Position numbers and translations under genes: made by a program. Of a DNA stretch of 64,000 nt, positions 33,733-43,972 are shown one piece after another. Source of the stretch: Myxococcales bacterium (GTDB taxonomy: Bacteria > Myxococcota_A > Polyangia > Haliangiales > Haliangiaceae); the NCBI GenBank assembly GCA_016794525.1, contig JAEUJY010000118.1, positions 21,000 through 84,999 of the forward strand. The letters run 5' to 3'. The notes below the pieces were generated by a model. It was not told where the DNA came from and made no database searches. It saw only the letters and a program-made list of their open reading frames with translations. Positions within the stretch are counted from its first letter, which is position 1. Each line of letters opens with the position of its first letter.

Positions 33733-36180
33733 TCAGGTGGCCAGCTTCTGGGCGATCTGCTGCAGGTACAGCACGACGAACTCGGCTGGCTTGAGCGGGG
33801 CGAACCCGACCCAGATGTTGACGATCCCCAGGTTCTGATCGTTGAAGGTCGTCGTCTCCTTGTCGCACTTCACGAAGTACGCGTCGCTGGGCTTGACCCC
33901 GGCGAACGCGCCCTTGCGGAAGAGGTCGTGCATGAAGGCGCCGACGTTCAGCCGGACCTGCGCCCACAGCGGCTCGTCGTTGGGCTCGAACACCACCCAC
34001 TTGAGGCCGCGGTACAGGCTCTCCTCGATGAACAGCGCCAGGCGCCGGATCGGGACGTACTTGTACTCGCTGGCGAAGGCGTCGGCGCCGTCCATCGTGC
34101 GCGCGCCCCACGAGATGACGCCCTCGGGGAACGAGCGGATCGCGTTGACGCCGACCGGGTTCACCGCGCCGTTCTGGAGATCGGACATCAGCAGGTTGAC
34201 GCCGGTGACGCCGCGCAGATCCGCCTCGCTGCCGGCCGGCGCCTTCCACACGCCGCGGTTTGCGTCGATGCGGGCGTACAGGCCGGCCATCGCCCCGGCC
34301 GGGCCGACGACGTGCTCGCGGCCGCCCTCGACGATCTTCAGCCGCGGGAAGTAGACCGCGCTGTGGTCCTTGGTCAGCCCGGTGCGCAGCGCGTTGACGC
34401 CGCTCGACGCGGTCTGGGTGTCGGTCCACGCCGTCGGCGGGTCCATGATCAGGAACGCGCGCTCCTCGTGGCAGAACGCGCTGGCCTCGGGCCACAGCTG
34501 CTCGAGCGGCACCGCCGCCGCGGTGTCGGTGTCGGGCGGCAGCACCAGCAGGTTCCACAGATCGACGTCCGAGCGCACCACGTTGTACGCGGCGGTGTAG
34601 TCGGTCGCGGTCGGCGCGCCGCCGTCGTTGCCGTTGACGCCGTTGGCCTGCGAGCCCAGCACGGTGTTGCCGCTGCTGCCGAGGCTGAGGTAGCGGACGT
34701 TGGTCGCGAAGCGCCCGGTCATCGCGGTGCCGATCGCGACCAGCGCCGCGGCCAGCCCGACGTTCCAGCCCAGCCCGGTGCCGGCGGGGCCGACGCCGGC
34801 GTTGTCGTCGCTGGCGGTGTTGGTGAAGACCAGCCGATTGCCCCACACCGCGGCCGACCAGAAGAACGTCGTCGGGTTCGCGGCGGCGAAGGCGTTGACC
34901 TGGTCGGCGATCGCCTTCCAGGCCGCGGCGACGCCGAGGCCGTCGGTCGGGGACACCTGCCACACCCGGGTGGCGGTCCCCAGCGGCGTGAACGGCACGA
35001 TCCGCGCGACGGTGCCGGCGCTGGTGACCTCGTCGAGCTGGACGTTGCCGAGCTCGGTCTTCAGCAGCGAGCCGACGGCGACCAGGTTGGCCGTGGACGG
35101 CGTGAAGCTGACGCCCGTCGGGCGCGGGCGGCGCGCCGCGAACGCGCCGATCTCGAGGCCGCCGTTGGGGGCGCCGAGGCCCAGCGTCGTCGCCAGGTCG
35201 CCGCTCGCGCTGGCGGTGATGCGGACGTCGTTGGACGGGTTGGACGCGTCGGTCGTCGCGGTGATCTGGATCAGCGTGGTCTCGGCCGGGGCCGCCGCCA
35301 CCGCGGTGGGGCCGGCGATCGCGGCGACCACCACCGCCGGGTTGGGCAAGCCGGTGACGCCCTCGGCGGTGAGCGCCGCCTGGATGTCGTCGCGGATCGC
35401 GGTGGCGAGATCGGTGCGCGCGGCGGCCCAGCTCGCGGGCGCGGCCGGCAGCGTGTTGCGCACGGTCACCGTCACCGGCTTCTTGTTGCCGATGGCGATG
35501 CGGAACTGGCGCGCGGTCACCGGGCGGGCGTTCCAGCTGGTGGCCAGCGCGGTGTGGGTGCCGGCCTCGAGCGGCGCCATCGACGTCGACGAGCCGGCGG
35601 CACCGGCGGTCACCCCGACCGCGGCGCCGTCGACCAGCTTGGATCGCTGGGTCAGCGCGGTCGGCGCGTAGTTGGGCGACGCCGGGTCCATCGACAGGTT
35701 GAGGAACTCCTCACGGTCGACCTTGGACCGGGCCCCCGAGACGCTGATCTCCCAGCGGAAGACCTCGAGGTTGAACGTGGCCTCGGGCGCGGTGGTGTTG
35801 TAGGTCACCGCGGCGCGGATCAGATCGCCGAGCTGCCCGGGGTTCTTCGCGGTGAGCTTGAGCACCGACGCGCCGGCCTCGTTCTCGAGCTCGACCGACG
35901 ACTGCGCCCAGCCGCTGGCGATGCGGACGACGTAGCAGTCGGTGCCACCGTTCAGGAAGAACAGGCGCAGGTAGCGGGCCATGCTCGACACCGCACCGCC
36001 GTCGTCGCCGAAGGTGCGGACGAAGTCGGTGTACGTGTTGATGCGGACCGCCTTGAGCATCGGGCCGCTGAGCGTTCGACCGATGAACAGCGCCGTCGAC
36101 GTCCCGACGCCGACGATGGTGCGGACGCCGCTAGGTACTTCCTGAACGTAGACGCCAGGGTACGTCGGACTCACAGCCAT
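33733..36180 (-). CDS. Tail sheath protein, unusually long
   Basis: 815 aa; ATG at 36180 (MAVSPTYPGVYVQEVPSGVR) has GGAGGAGCAGGAAC directly upstream, so the longer frame is rejected. The N-terminus (TALFIGRTLSGPMLKAVRIN, YLRLFFLNGGTDCYVVRIA) and the C-terminus (RLALFIEESLYRGLKWVVFE, PNDEPLWAQVRLNVGAFMHD, NIWVGFAPLKPAEFVVLYLQ) are standard phage-tail sheath. Sheaths of this type are often 350-500 aa, so roughly 300 residues between about 110 and 450 form inserted, outward-facing domains rich in Ala, Thr and Val. It contracts to drive the tube. It is the only sheath gene and first in the operon. Confidence 0.94.
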   Translation of the reverse strand: MAVSPTYPGVYVQEVPSGVRTIVGVGTSTALFIGRTLSGPMLKAVRINTYTDFVRTFGDDGGAVSSMARYLRLFFLNGGTDCYVVRIASGWAQSSVELENEAGASVLKLTAKNPGQLGDLIRAAVTYNTTAPEATFNLEVFRWEISVSGARSKVDREEFLNLSMDPASPNYAPTALTQRSKLVDGAAVGVTAGAAGSSTSMAPLEAGTHTALATSWNARPVTARQFRIAIGNKKPVTVTVRNTLPAAPASWAAARTDLATAIRDDIQAALTAEGVTGLPNPAVVVAAIAGPTAVAAAPAETTLIQITATTDASNPSNDVRITASASGDLATTLGLGAPNGGLEIGAFAARRPRPTGVSFTPSTANLVAVGSLLKTELGNVQLDEVTSAGTVARIVPFTPLGTATRVWQVSPTDGLGVAAAWKAIADQVNAFAAANPTTFFWSAAVWGNRLVFTNTASDDNAGVGPAGTGLGWNVGLAAALVAIGTAMTGRFATNVRYLSLGSSGNTVLGSQANGVNGNDGGAPTATDYTAAYNVVRSDVDLWNLLVLPPDTDTAAAVPLEQLWPEASAFCHEERAFLIMDPPTAWTDTQTASSGVNALRTGLTKDHSAVYFPRLKIVEGGREHVVGPAGAMAGLYARIDANRGVWKAPAGSEADLRGVTGVNLLMSDLQNGAVNPVGVNAIRSFPEGVISWGARTMDGADAFASEYKYVPIRRLALFIEESLYRGLKWVVFEPNDEPLWAQVRLNVGAFMHDLFRKGAFAGVKPSDAYFVKCDKETTTFNDQNLGIVNIWVGFAPLKPAEFVVLYLQQIAQKLAT

Positions 36181-36493
36181 GTTCCTGCTCCTCCGCGAGC
36201 GAATGCCACTGCGGCGCATCCCCCCGGACGAGCCGCCACGTCAACGAACGACGCCACCGGTAGCACAGCGCTTTTCTGAGCCGCAAGCGGGAGTGAGAAC
36301 CAATTACACGAAACCGTCGTGCCCACCTATTTGCCTGTTGTCCATTACATCTCCGACGTTGGTTGATCGTGGCAATCCACGGATTCGCACGCAATCCGGA
36401 TCCAACCGCCGCGACGGCGTCGCCGCGCGGGCGTGCGCGCGGCCACGACCGAGCGTCACGGCGGGGACGACGCGGCCACCAGCAGCGGCGCGC
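36181..36493 (-). promoter_or_regulatory. Intergenic region before the eCIS operon (probable promoter region)
   Basis: 313 bp without a credible gene. The part around 36285-36375 is clearly richer in A and T than the rest of the window (on the minus strand TGTAAT occurs near 36350 and again near 36305). This is the only long upstream gap before the sheath gene, so the operon promoter most likely lies here. I could not fit a convincing -35/-10 pair. A near sigma-54 match (GGGCACGACGGTTTCG, minus strand, around 36309-36325) lacks the -12 GC. The strong ribosome binding site GGAGGAGCAGGAAC is at the sheath start. Confidence 0.45.
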
Positions 36494-37174
36494 TCAAGCC
36501 AGCAGCGCGCGCCCGAGCAGGCCGGTCGTGCGATCGATCGAGGCCAGGTGCGCGCCGCGGGCGACGCCGGGGAGCACCTGCGCGATCTCGGCGTTGGTCC
36601 ACGCGCTGGCGCGCGCGGCGCGGATGCTCCAGATCTCGAGGACGTCGTCGACCGGGCCGAGCGCGTCGTCGATGCGCTCGCCGAGGTCGGACAAGAGCGC
36701 GTCCTTGGTCGCGGCCATCAGGTCGTGGAGGATGTCGTTGACGGCGACGTAGTCGCGGTAGGCGTCGGTGTCGCGGTCGAGCGGGCGGCCCAGCTCGTCG
36801 GAGACGCGCAATAGCGACACGACGAGGTCGTGGTTGATGTGCGCGTTCATGCCGGCGATCGCGAACCGCAGCGGCGCGATCGAGCCGTCGTGGCGGCGCG
36901 CCCGCATCGGCCGCCAGGCCCGCGCGATCGTCGCGACGTCGTCGGCGAGGCCGTCCTGGTAGGTCAGCGCGAAGACCACGTCGAGCCGGCTGACGAACGC
37001 CGGGTCGTGGGCGCCGCCGCTGGCGACGCGCTCGATCACCTTGCGGGTGACGCCCAGGTACATGTCGTTGAAGTAGCGGAAGCCGTCGTCGGCCGGCAGC
37101 GCGGCGCCGACCTCTTCCATCCAGGTCGCCACGTCGGGCAGCGCGGCGTCTTCGCCCAGGACCGGCAGCGCCAT
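36494..37174 (-). CDS. DUF5995-family protein
   Basis: 226 aa; ATG at 37174, two bases after the stop of the regulator gene at 37177, so the two are co-transcribed. The phrase IAGMNAHINHDLVVSLLRVS is the recognisable core of DUF5995, a helical family of unknown function whose members are often near membrane-linked genes; the two His in HINH resemble a metal site. TYQDGLADDVATIARAWRPM and FNDMYLGVTRKVIERV add to the family pattern. No signal peptide is present. It lies directly upstream of the eCIS promoter region and could be unrelated to the particle. Confidence 0.72.
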   Translation of the reverse strand: MALPVLGEDAALPDVATWMEEVGAALPADDGFRYFNDMYLGVTRKVIERVASGGAHDPAFVSRLDVVFALTYQDGLADDVATIARAWRPMRARRHDGSIAPLRFAIAGMNAHINHDLVVSLLRVSDELGRPLDRDTDAYRDYVAVNDILHDLMAATKDALLSDLGERIDDALGPVDDVLEIWSIRAARASAWTNAEIAQVLPGVARGAHLASIDRTTGLLGRALLA

Positions 37175-37176
37175 CG

Positions 37177-38280
<1,104 letters not shown>

Positions 38281-38424
38281 CGTTACGTTCACGATATCAC
38301 GGTCGCGGGGCGCACGGATCGGCACAGGCCGGGCCGCCGGCCCGGCGACAGACGAAGTCCGACGGCCCGCCGGCGCGGGGCCGCCGGCGCGGGATCGACG
38401 GGGCCCGGCGACGCGCCCGGTGGT

Positions 38425-40335
38425 TCAGGTCGCGGCGAGGACGATCGCGATCAGCGCGATGATCGCGACCACCACGCCGCCCAGCACCGCGTAGCCGCGC
38501 AGGAGCGACGGGCGGTCGTAGGCGGCGCGCTCGGCGACCAGGCGATCGATCTCGGTGGTGCGGGCGTTGATCGCGGTGCGCAGGCGATCGATGCGCTGGT
38601 ACAGCTCCGCGAACTCGGGGCGGTCGACGCGGTGCAGGTTGATCAGGGTGCCCAGCGTGACCAGCCGGCGGACGATCTCGGCCTCGGCCAGCTCGTGCTC
38701 GCGCAGCTTGCGGCCGTGCTCGGCGTCGAGCTCGGCGAGGCGGTGGCGGTGGCCCTCGCGGGCGTCGGCCAGCGCGCGCTTGGCGGCGTCGAGCTCGGCC
38801 TTGGCCGCCTCGAGCTTGGCCTGCGCCGCCGACAGCGGCCGCTCGACCGAGGCCAGCTTGCGCTCGAGATCCTGGCGCTCGGGATCGAGCGACGCGGCCT
38901 CGCGGCGGTGGCCCTCGGCGGCGCGGCGCAGCTCGGCGCGGACGTCGCCCATCGGCGACTTCTCGGCGTCGCCCTCGCGGGCCTCGGCGGCCTGCAGGTA
39001 GGCCTTCTGCCGGCGCTCGAGATCCTTGCGCTTGTCGCGCAGGCTGCGGCGCTGGGCCTCGTAGGTGGTGACGTCGCGCTGGGCGTCGGCGACGACGCGC
39101 TCGGCGTCGGCGACGGTCGCCAGCCGGGTGCGCTCGATCTCGTCGAACTTCGCGTTCTCTTCGCTCTTGCGGCCGAGCACCTCGGTGCCCTGGTTGGCGA
39201 TCGCGTCGCGCCGACCCTCGGCGTCGGAGATCGCCGCGTTCTCGTCGGCCAGCACCCGGTTGTCGACGCCGAGGCCGCGGGCCTCGCGGCCGAGCGTGAG
39301 CAGCACGCCGTCGAGCGCGGCGGTGTCGCTGGTGATCTCGGCGCGCAGCAGCTTCACCGCGCGGCGGCGCTGCCAGCGGGCCTGCGCGAACGCCACCGCG
39401 TAGCGCGCGGCGTTGACCAGGCCGTGATCGGGCACCTCGGGCACCGCCATCACCGCCGGCGGGATGAACGGGCGATCGTCGGTGCCGTCGGTGCGGACGA
39501 TGCGGGTCGGCGGCGGCTCGAGGTTGGTCGGCTCGCGGCTCGCGGTGATCGGCGCCGGCGAGATCGCGGCGGCGGCCGGCGGCAGCACCGGCGGCGCGGG
39601 CGCGGGCGAGATCGCGGCGGCGGCCGGCGGCAGCACGGTCGATGGCGGCGCCGGGCGCGGCGGCGGGGTCACCACCGACGGCGGCGGGGTCACCACCGAC
39701 GCCGGCGGGGTCACCACCGACGGCGGCGCGCTGGCCCGGGGCGGGGTCACCACCGACGGCGGGCGACCGCTCGGCCCGGCCTCGACCGGATCGACCAGCC
39801 ACGCGTCGTCGACCGGCTGGGTCTCGTCGGAGGGCGGCGGCTCGGGCGGCAGCGGAGGCGGCGGCGGAGGCGCGGCGGCCGCGGTGTGGTCGTCCTTGCG
39901 GCGCGCCTCGCCGCCCGGCGGGCGCGGCTCGGGCGGGGGCGCGCTGCGGCGCAGCGCGGTCGGCGGCGGCACCAGCGCGGTCGCCAGCGCGCGGCGGCCA
40001 TCGTCGACCGGCGGCGCGGCGGCGGTCACCACCGTCGGCGGCGCGCTCGGCGGCGGCGGCGGCGCGGGCGCAGGCACCGGCGGCGGGGTGGGCAGCGGCG
40101 CGCTGGCCGGCGCGCTGGCGATCGGCGGCGGCACCGTCGAGGGCGCCGGGCGCGGCGGCGGCGCCAGCGTGGCGGGGCGCGCCTCACCGCCGGTGGTGAT
40201 CATCCCGGTCGGCGGCCCGCCCACCGCGGCGGTGCGCGCGCGGCGGTTGGGCGGCGGCGGCAGCCGGCGGTTGCACGCGGCGCAGCTCACCGCGTCGCTC
40301 GCGTTCTCCGCGCTGCAGAACGGACAGAAGCGCAT
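38425..40335 (-). CDS. Tail-anchored zinc-ribbon, coiled-coil protein
   Basis: 636 aa from ATG at 40335, six bases after the amidohydrolase stop. The N-terminus FCPFCSAENASDAVSCAACN is a zinc ribbon (CxxC...CxxC). Residues about 30-300 are a Pro/Ala/Thr-rich disordered linker with repeated SVVTPP. Residues about 330-600 are a long coiled coil (ERRQKAYLQAAEAREGDAEK, LEAAKAELDAAKRALADARE). The last 25 residues (YAVLGGVVVAIIALIAIVLA) are one membrane segment, so the protein is C-terminally anchored with the rest in the cytoplasm. Such architectures are frequent in myxobacteria; the function is unknown. Confidence 0.7.
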   Translation of the reverse strand: MRFCPFCSAENASDAVSCAACNRRLPPPPNRRARTAAVGGPPTGMITTGGEARPATLAPPPRPAPSTVPPPIASAPASAPLPTPPPVPAPAPPPPPSAPPTVVTAAAPPVDDGRRALATALVPPPTALRRSAPPPEPRPPGGEARRKDDHTAAAAPPPPPPLPPEPPPSDETQPVDDAWLVDPVEAGPSGRPPSVVTPPRASAPPSVVTPPASVVTPPPSVVTPPPRPAPPSTVLPPAAAAISPAPAPPVLPPAAAAISPAPITASREPTNLEPPPTRIVRTDGTDDRPFIPPAVMAVPEVPDHGLVNAARYAVAFAQARWQRRRAVKLLRAEITSDTAALDGVLLTLGREARGLGVDNRVLADENAAISDAEGRRDAIANQGTEVLGRKSEENAKFDEIERTRLATVADAERVVADAQRDVTTYEAQRRSLRDKRKDLERRQKAYLQAAEAREGDAEKSPMGDVRAELRRAAEGHRREAASLDPERQDLERKLASVERPLSAAQAKLEAAKAELDAAKRALADAREGHRHRLAELDAEHGRKLREHELAEAEIVRRLVTLGTLINLHRVDRPEFAELYQRIDRLRTAINARTTEIDRLVAERAAYDRPSLLRGYAVLGGVVVAIIALIAIVLAAT

Positions 40336-40341
40336 GGGTGG

Positions 40342-42015
40342 CTACTCGCCACCTCGCTCGTAGACCAGCTCGCCGCCGACGATCGTCGCGTCCACGTGAG
40401 CGTCGAGCAGTGTGTGATCGGCCACCAGCGGCCGATCGTACACCGTCAGGTCGGCGACCATGCCCGGCGCGAGGTGCCCGCGGTAGTCCTCGACGAAGCC
40501 GGCCACCGCCGGCGCCGCGGTGAACGCGAAGATCGCCTCGTCGAGCGTGAGCTTCTGGTCGGGGTACCAGCCGCCGGCCGGCTGGCCCTGGGCGTCGGTC
40601 CGGGTCACCGCGGCGTAGATCCCGGCCAGCGGCGAGACGTCCTCGACCGGGAAGTCCGATCCAGCGACGATGAAGCCCTTGGCGTCGAGCACGCGGCGCC
40701 ACGCGTAGGCGCCCTTGATCCGCTCGGGGCCCAGCCGCGCCTCGGCCCACGGCATGTCGCTGGTGGCGTGGGTCGGCTGCATCGACGCGATCACGCCGAG
40801 CTTGCCCATGCGGACGATGTCGTCGCTGGTCATCACCTGCGCGTGCTCGACGCGCAGCCGCAGGTCCTGGCCGGGGTTGGCCTCGATCGCGTGCTGGTAG
40901 GCGTCGAGCGTGGCGTGGACGCCGGCGTCGCCGATCGCGTGGGTCGCGACCTGCCAGCCGCTCTTCGCCGCGATGCCGACGGCGCGGTCGAGCACGTCGG
41001 GCGCGGTGACGTACAGGCCGCGGTTGCCGGGGTCGTCGCTGTAGTCGGCGATCAGCGCGGCGCCGCGCGAGCCGAGCGCGCCGTCGGCGAAGTACTTCAC
41101 CCCGACCAGCGCGAAGTAGTCGTCGCCGTCGTCGGGCTCGAGCTCGCGCTCGGCCAGCCCCTCGGGGTGCGCGGCGTCGCCCTCGAGGTACGCGCTCACG
41201 CGCAGCGGCAGCTCGCCGGCCTTGGCCAGCCGGCGGTACGCGGCGACGGTGTCGTCGTCGATGCCCATCTCGTGGACGGCGGTGATGCCGGCGGCGATCG
41301 CCTGCGCGGCGGCCGCGCGGATGCGGCGCTCGCGGGCCTCGGGCGAGGCCTTGGGCGAGGTGGCGTCGATCAGCGCCATCGCGTTGTCGACCAGCACGCC
41401 GGTCGGCTCGCCGCTGGCGTCGCGGATGATCTTGCCGCCGGCGGGATCGGGCGTGGCCTTGCCGACGCCGGCGAGCTTGAGCACCGCCGAGTTGACCCAC
41501 ACGGCGTGGCCGTCGACCCGGCGCAGCGCCACCGGCAGATCGCCGAGCGCGGCGTCGAGGCTGGCCTTGGTCGGGAACGCCCCGCCCCACGGGTTCTGAT
41601 CCCAGCCGCGACCCTCGACCCACTCGCCGGCCGGGCGGCCCTGCGCCGCCGCCACCACCGCGGCGACCGCGGCGGCCTCCGACGGCTGGCCGCGCAGGTT
41701 GACGTGCTCGCTGGCGACGCCGAGGCCGTAGAGGTGGCAGTGGCCGTCGGCGAGCCCGACCGTCACGGTGCGACCGCGCAGCTCGATCACCCGCGCGTCG
41801 GCGCCGGCCAGCGCGCGCACCTCGGCGTCGTCGCCGATCGCCAGGATCCGCGCCCCGCGGATCGCGACCGCGGTCACGCGCGGCCGATCCGGCAGGTTGG
41901 TGACGACGTCGCCGCCGACCAGGATCAACGTGGCGCGGTCGGGAGCGGCCGGCGCGGCGTGCCCGCACGCGAGGGCGCCGGCGATAAGGGACGAGAGCAG
42001 GAGACGTCGAGTCAC
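40342..42015 (-). CDS. YtcJ-like metal-dependent amidohydrolase, lipoprotein
   Basis: 557 aa. I chose the GTG at 42015 because it starts a lipoprotein signal (RRLLLSSLIAGALACGH); the longer frame adds only unlikely Arg-rich residues. The amidohydrolase metal ligands are present: ADGHCHLYGL (HxH), VGVKYFADGALGSRG (Lys for carboxylation), ATHAIGDAG, RVEHAQVM and AGSDFPVED. The domain starts with the beta-sandwich RATLILVGGDVVTNL and ends with MVADLTVYDRPL, the family's usual ends. Substrate unknown (N-substituted amides or formamides in relatives). It is probably exported and lipid-anchored. Confidence 0.9.
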   Translation of the reverse strand: MTRRLLLSSLIAGALACGHAAPAAPDRATLILVGGDVVTNLPDRPRVTAVAIRGARILAIGDDAEVRALAGADARVIELRGRTVTVGLADGHCHLYGLGVASEHVNLRGQPSEAAAVAAVVAAAQGRPAGEWVEGRGWDQNPWGGAFPTKASLDAALGDLPVALRRVDGHAVWVNSAVLKLAGVGKATPDPAGGKIIRDASGEPTGVLVDNAMALIDATSPKASPEARERRIRAAAAQAIAAGITAVHEMGIDDDTVAAYRRLAKAGELPLRVSAYLEGDAAHPEGLAERELEPDDGDDYFALVGVKYFADGALGSRGAALIADYSDDPGNRGLYVTAPDVLDRAVGIAAKSGWQVATHAIGDAGVHATLDAYQHAIEANPGQDLRLRVEHAQVMTSDDIVRMGKLGVIASMQPTHATSDMPWAEARLGPERIKGAYAWRRVLDAKGFIVAGSDFPVEDVSPLAGIYAAVTRTDAQGQPAGGWYPDQKLTLDEAIFAFTAAPAVAGFVEDYRGHLAPGMVADLTVYDRPLVADHTLLDAHVDATIVGGELVYERGGE

Positions 42016-42124
42016 GCGGCCCCGACGATACCGAAAAAAACCGCCGGCTTCGGCCGCCGGGACCGCCTTCTGCCGCCGCGACCGCGCCTGCGCCGGCCGC
42101 GCGGGGCGTGATATGACGCCGGCC

Positions 42125-42613
42125 ATGAACCCGGCCGAAGTGGCGACCTCCCTCCTCATCGAGAAGACCCTCGGGGCGAGCCCCGCGTACCGCAAGGTCG
42201 ACGACTCGCTCTACGTCATCAAGCAAGGCTCGGCGTACGTGATGATCAGCGTCGTGCCGTGGGGCAACGACAAGGCCTGCCTCCGCTGCACCGCGCAGCT
42301 GGTCAAGGGCATGAAGGTCGACGGCGCCCTCGCGCTCGAGCTGCTCGAGCTCAACACCTACGTGCGGTTCGGCGCGTTCGCGTACGACCCGGCCCAGGAC
42401 GCGCTCCTGTTCGTCCACTCGATCCTCGGCGGCACCACGCTCGACAAGGACGAGCTGACCGCGACCGTCCGCGACGTCGCGCTGATCGCCGACGAGTACG
42501 ACGACAAGCTGGTCAAGAAGTACGGCGGCCAGCGCATGCTCGACCTGCTCGAGGAGGCCGCCATCGAGAACCTGATGGACAAGCACCCCGACAAGTTCGA
42601 CCTCAAGAGCTGA
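42125..42613 (+). CDS. YbjN/type III secretion chaperone-like fold protein
   Basis: 162 aa from ATG at 42125; an in-frame ATG at 42113 is also possible. Residues 15-140 (YRKVDDSLYVIKQGSAYVMI, SVVPWGNDKACLRCTAQLVK, YVRFGAFAYDPAQDALLFVH, ATVRDVALIADEYDDKLVKK) match the YbjN / T3SS-chaperone-like fold: beta-hairpin, LLxLNxxxxFGxFxYD and helix. Such proteins are widespread in myxobacteria with no fixed function; some act as chaperones or in multicopy suppression. It is divergent from the amidohydrolase gene, with 109 bp between them that should hold both promoters. Confidence 0.72.
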   Translation: MNPAEVATSLLIEKTLGASPAYRKVDDSLYVIKQGSAYVMISVVPWGNDKACLRCTAQLVKGMKVDGALALELLELNTYVRFGAFAYDPAQDALLFVHSILGGTTLDKDELTATVRDVALIADEYDDKLVKKYGGQRMLDLLEEAAIENLMDKHPDKFDLKS

Positions 42614-42706
42614 GCCCGATCTGCGCCGCCGCGCGCTGAACCCGCGCCGCGACCTGGCGCCTGAATCGTTTGAAGCCGCGCGCCGTCTAGCCCGATGATG
42701 GGCTCC

Positions 42707-43972
42707 ATGACGCGGCGACTGTCCCTGATCGCGCTGTGCCTCGCGCTCGCCACCACCGTCGACGCGCGGCCGCGCCCGAAGCCGGTCAAGGTCCAGACCA
42801 GCATCCGCGGCGCGACCCAGATGGCCGTCGCGCCGTGGGGGCTGACCGCGCAAGGCCACGGGATGTTGCGCATCCTGCCGCTGGGCAAGAAGACCTGGCA
42901 GACCGTCCGCCAGGTCAAGGGCGACAGCCTGTACCGCCACGCCCACGACGATCGCGGCCGGCTCCTGGCGTGGTGGGAGAAGGAGCCCTACTTCCACCTC
43001 TTCGATCCCGCGGCGAAGACCGACCAGACCTTCGCGCTCCCACCCGCGCCGGGGCCCGAGTTCAAGTACGGCTTCCGGGTCGAGGACCTGTTCTTCGCGC
43101 CGAACGGCGATGGCGCCATCGTCTACATGCACGGCTTCCTCGGCGGCCGCACGTGGGAGGTGGTCGCGTACCACTACGATCTCGCGGGCGGCGCGCCGAC
43201 GCTGTTGTTCCGTCAGCCGGGCCATCCGCTCCACACCACGGCGCGCGAGACGGTGCGGGCCGTGCCGAAGCAAAAGGACGACATGTGCGAGCACACCGCG
43301 TGCGATCCGCTCGGCGCGATCGTCGCGTGGGAGATCGACGGCCGGAAGGCGACCCGGCGCGTGCTGCTCGACGGCAGCCAGCGGAAGGAGACCTTCACGC
43401 GGGTCCGGCCGGTGTGGGATCGTGGCGGCGGCGACCGCGTCGCCGTGCTGCTGGACGAGCGCCCCGGGAAGCGGCACCTGCTGCGCTGGACCTGGGGCGA
43501 CGCGACGGCGACGACGACGGTCCTGCCCGGCGGACCGGACGGCGCCAGCGACGCCGAGTCGATGTGGCTCACCGACGGCGGCGACGTGATCGAGCTGTGG
43601 CTGACCGCGTCGCGCGGGCTCGAGCTCCGGCGCATCCCGCCCGCGGGCGCGACGACCGTGACCACGCTGGCGCCGCACCCCAAGCGGACGCCGCGCGACC
43701 ACCCGCTGTTCGCGGTCACCGACGTGAACGAGCGCGCCAACGGCGACCTGCTCGTCCACTGGGGCGAGTACCTGGTGCTGGTCACGCCGGGCGGCGCGGC
43801 GCGGCACCTCGACCTGCGCGCGGTGTTCAACCGCAAGACCGAGTTCACCGGTCGGCTGCTGCACGCGCGCTCACCCGAGGGCACGTGGGTCGGGCTCGAC
43901 CGCGGCGGGACCCTCGACTTCGCGTTCCTGCCCCAGGCCGACCTCGACGCGCGGATGACCCCGGCGCCCTAG
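42707..43972 (+). CDS. Secreted protein of unknown function, probable beta-propeller
   Basis: 421 aa from ATG at 42707; an ATG at 42695 in the same frame is less likely. The signal peptide is MTRRLSLIALCLALATTVDA, and the mature chain starts with a basic RPRPKPVK. The body is a run of Trp/Asp-rich short strands (LLAWWEKEPYFHLFDPAAKT, VEDLFFAPNGDGAIVYMHG, WLTDGGDVIELWLTASRGLE), typical of a beta-propeller. No catalytic motif is seen. The first start sits in a small hairpin AGCCC-GATGAT-GGGCT (42689-42704). The 3' end overlaps that of the convergent sigma-factor gene. Confidence 0.65.
   Translation: MTRRLSLIALCLALATTVDARPRPKPVKVQTSIRGATQMAVAPWGLTAQGHGMLRILPLGKKTWQTVRQVKGDSLYRHAHDDRGRLLAWWEKEPYFHLFDPAAKTDQTFALPPAPGPEFKYGFRVEDLFFAPNGDGAIVYMHGFLGGRTWEVVAYHYDLAGGAPTLLFRQPGHPLHTTARETVRAVPKQKDDMCEHTACDPLGAIVAWEIDGRKATRRVLLDGSQRKETFTRVRPVWDRGGGDRVAVLLDERPGKRHLLRWTWGDATATTTVLPGGPDGASDAESMWLTDGGDVIELWLTASRGLELRRIPPAGATTVTTLAPHPKRTPRDHPLFAVTDVNERANGDLLVHWGEYLVLVTPGGAARHLDLRAVFNRKTEFTGRLLHARSPEGTWVGLDRGGTLDFAFLPQADLDARMTPAP

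Noticed and set aside
36309..36325. Sigma-54-like site GGGCACGACGGTTTCG upstream of the sheath gene (minus strand)
   Set aside because: The -24 side has GG, but at the -12 position TC replaces the needed GC at the correct spacing, so it does not meet the consensus.
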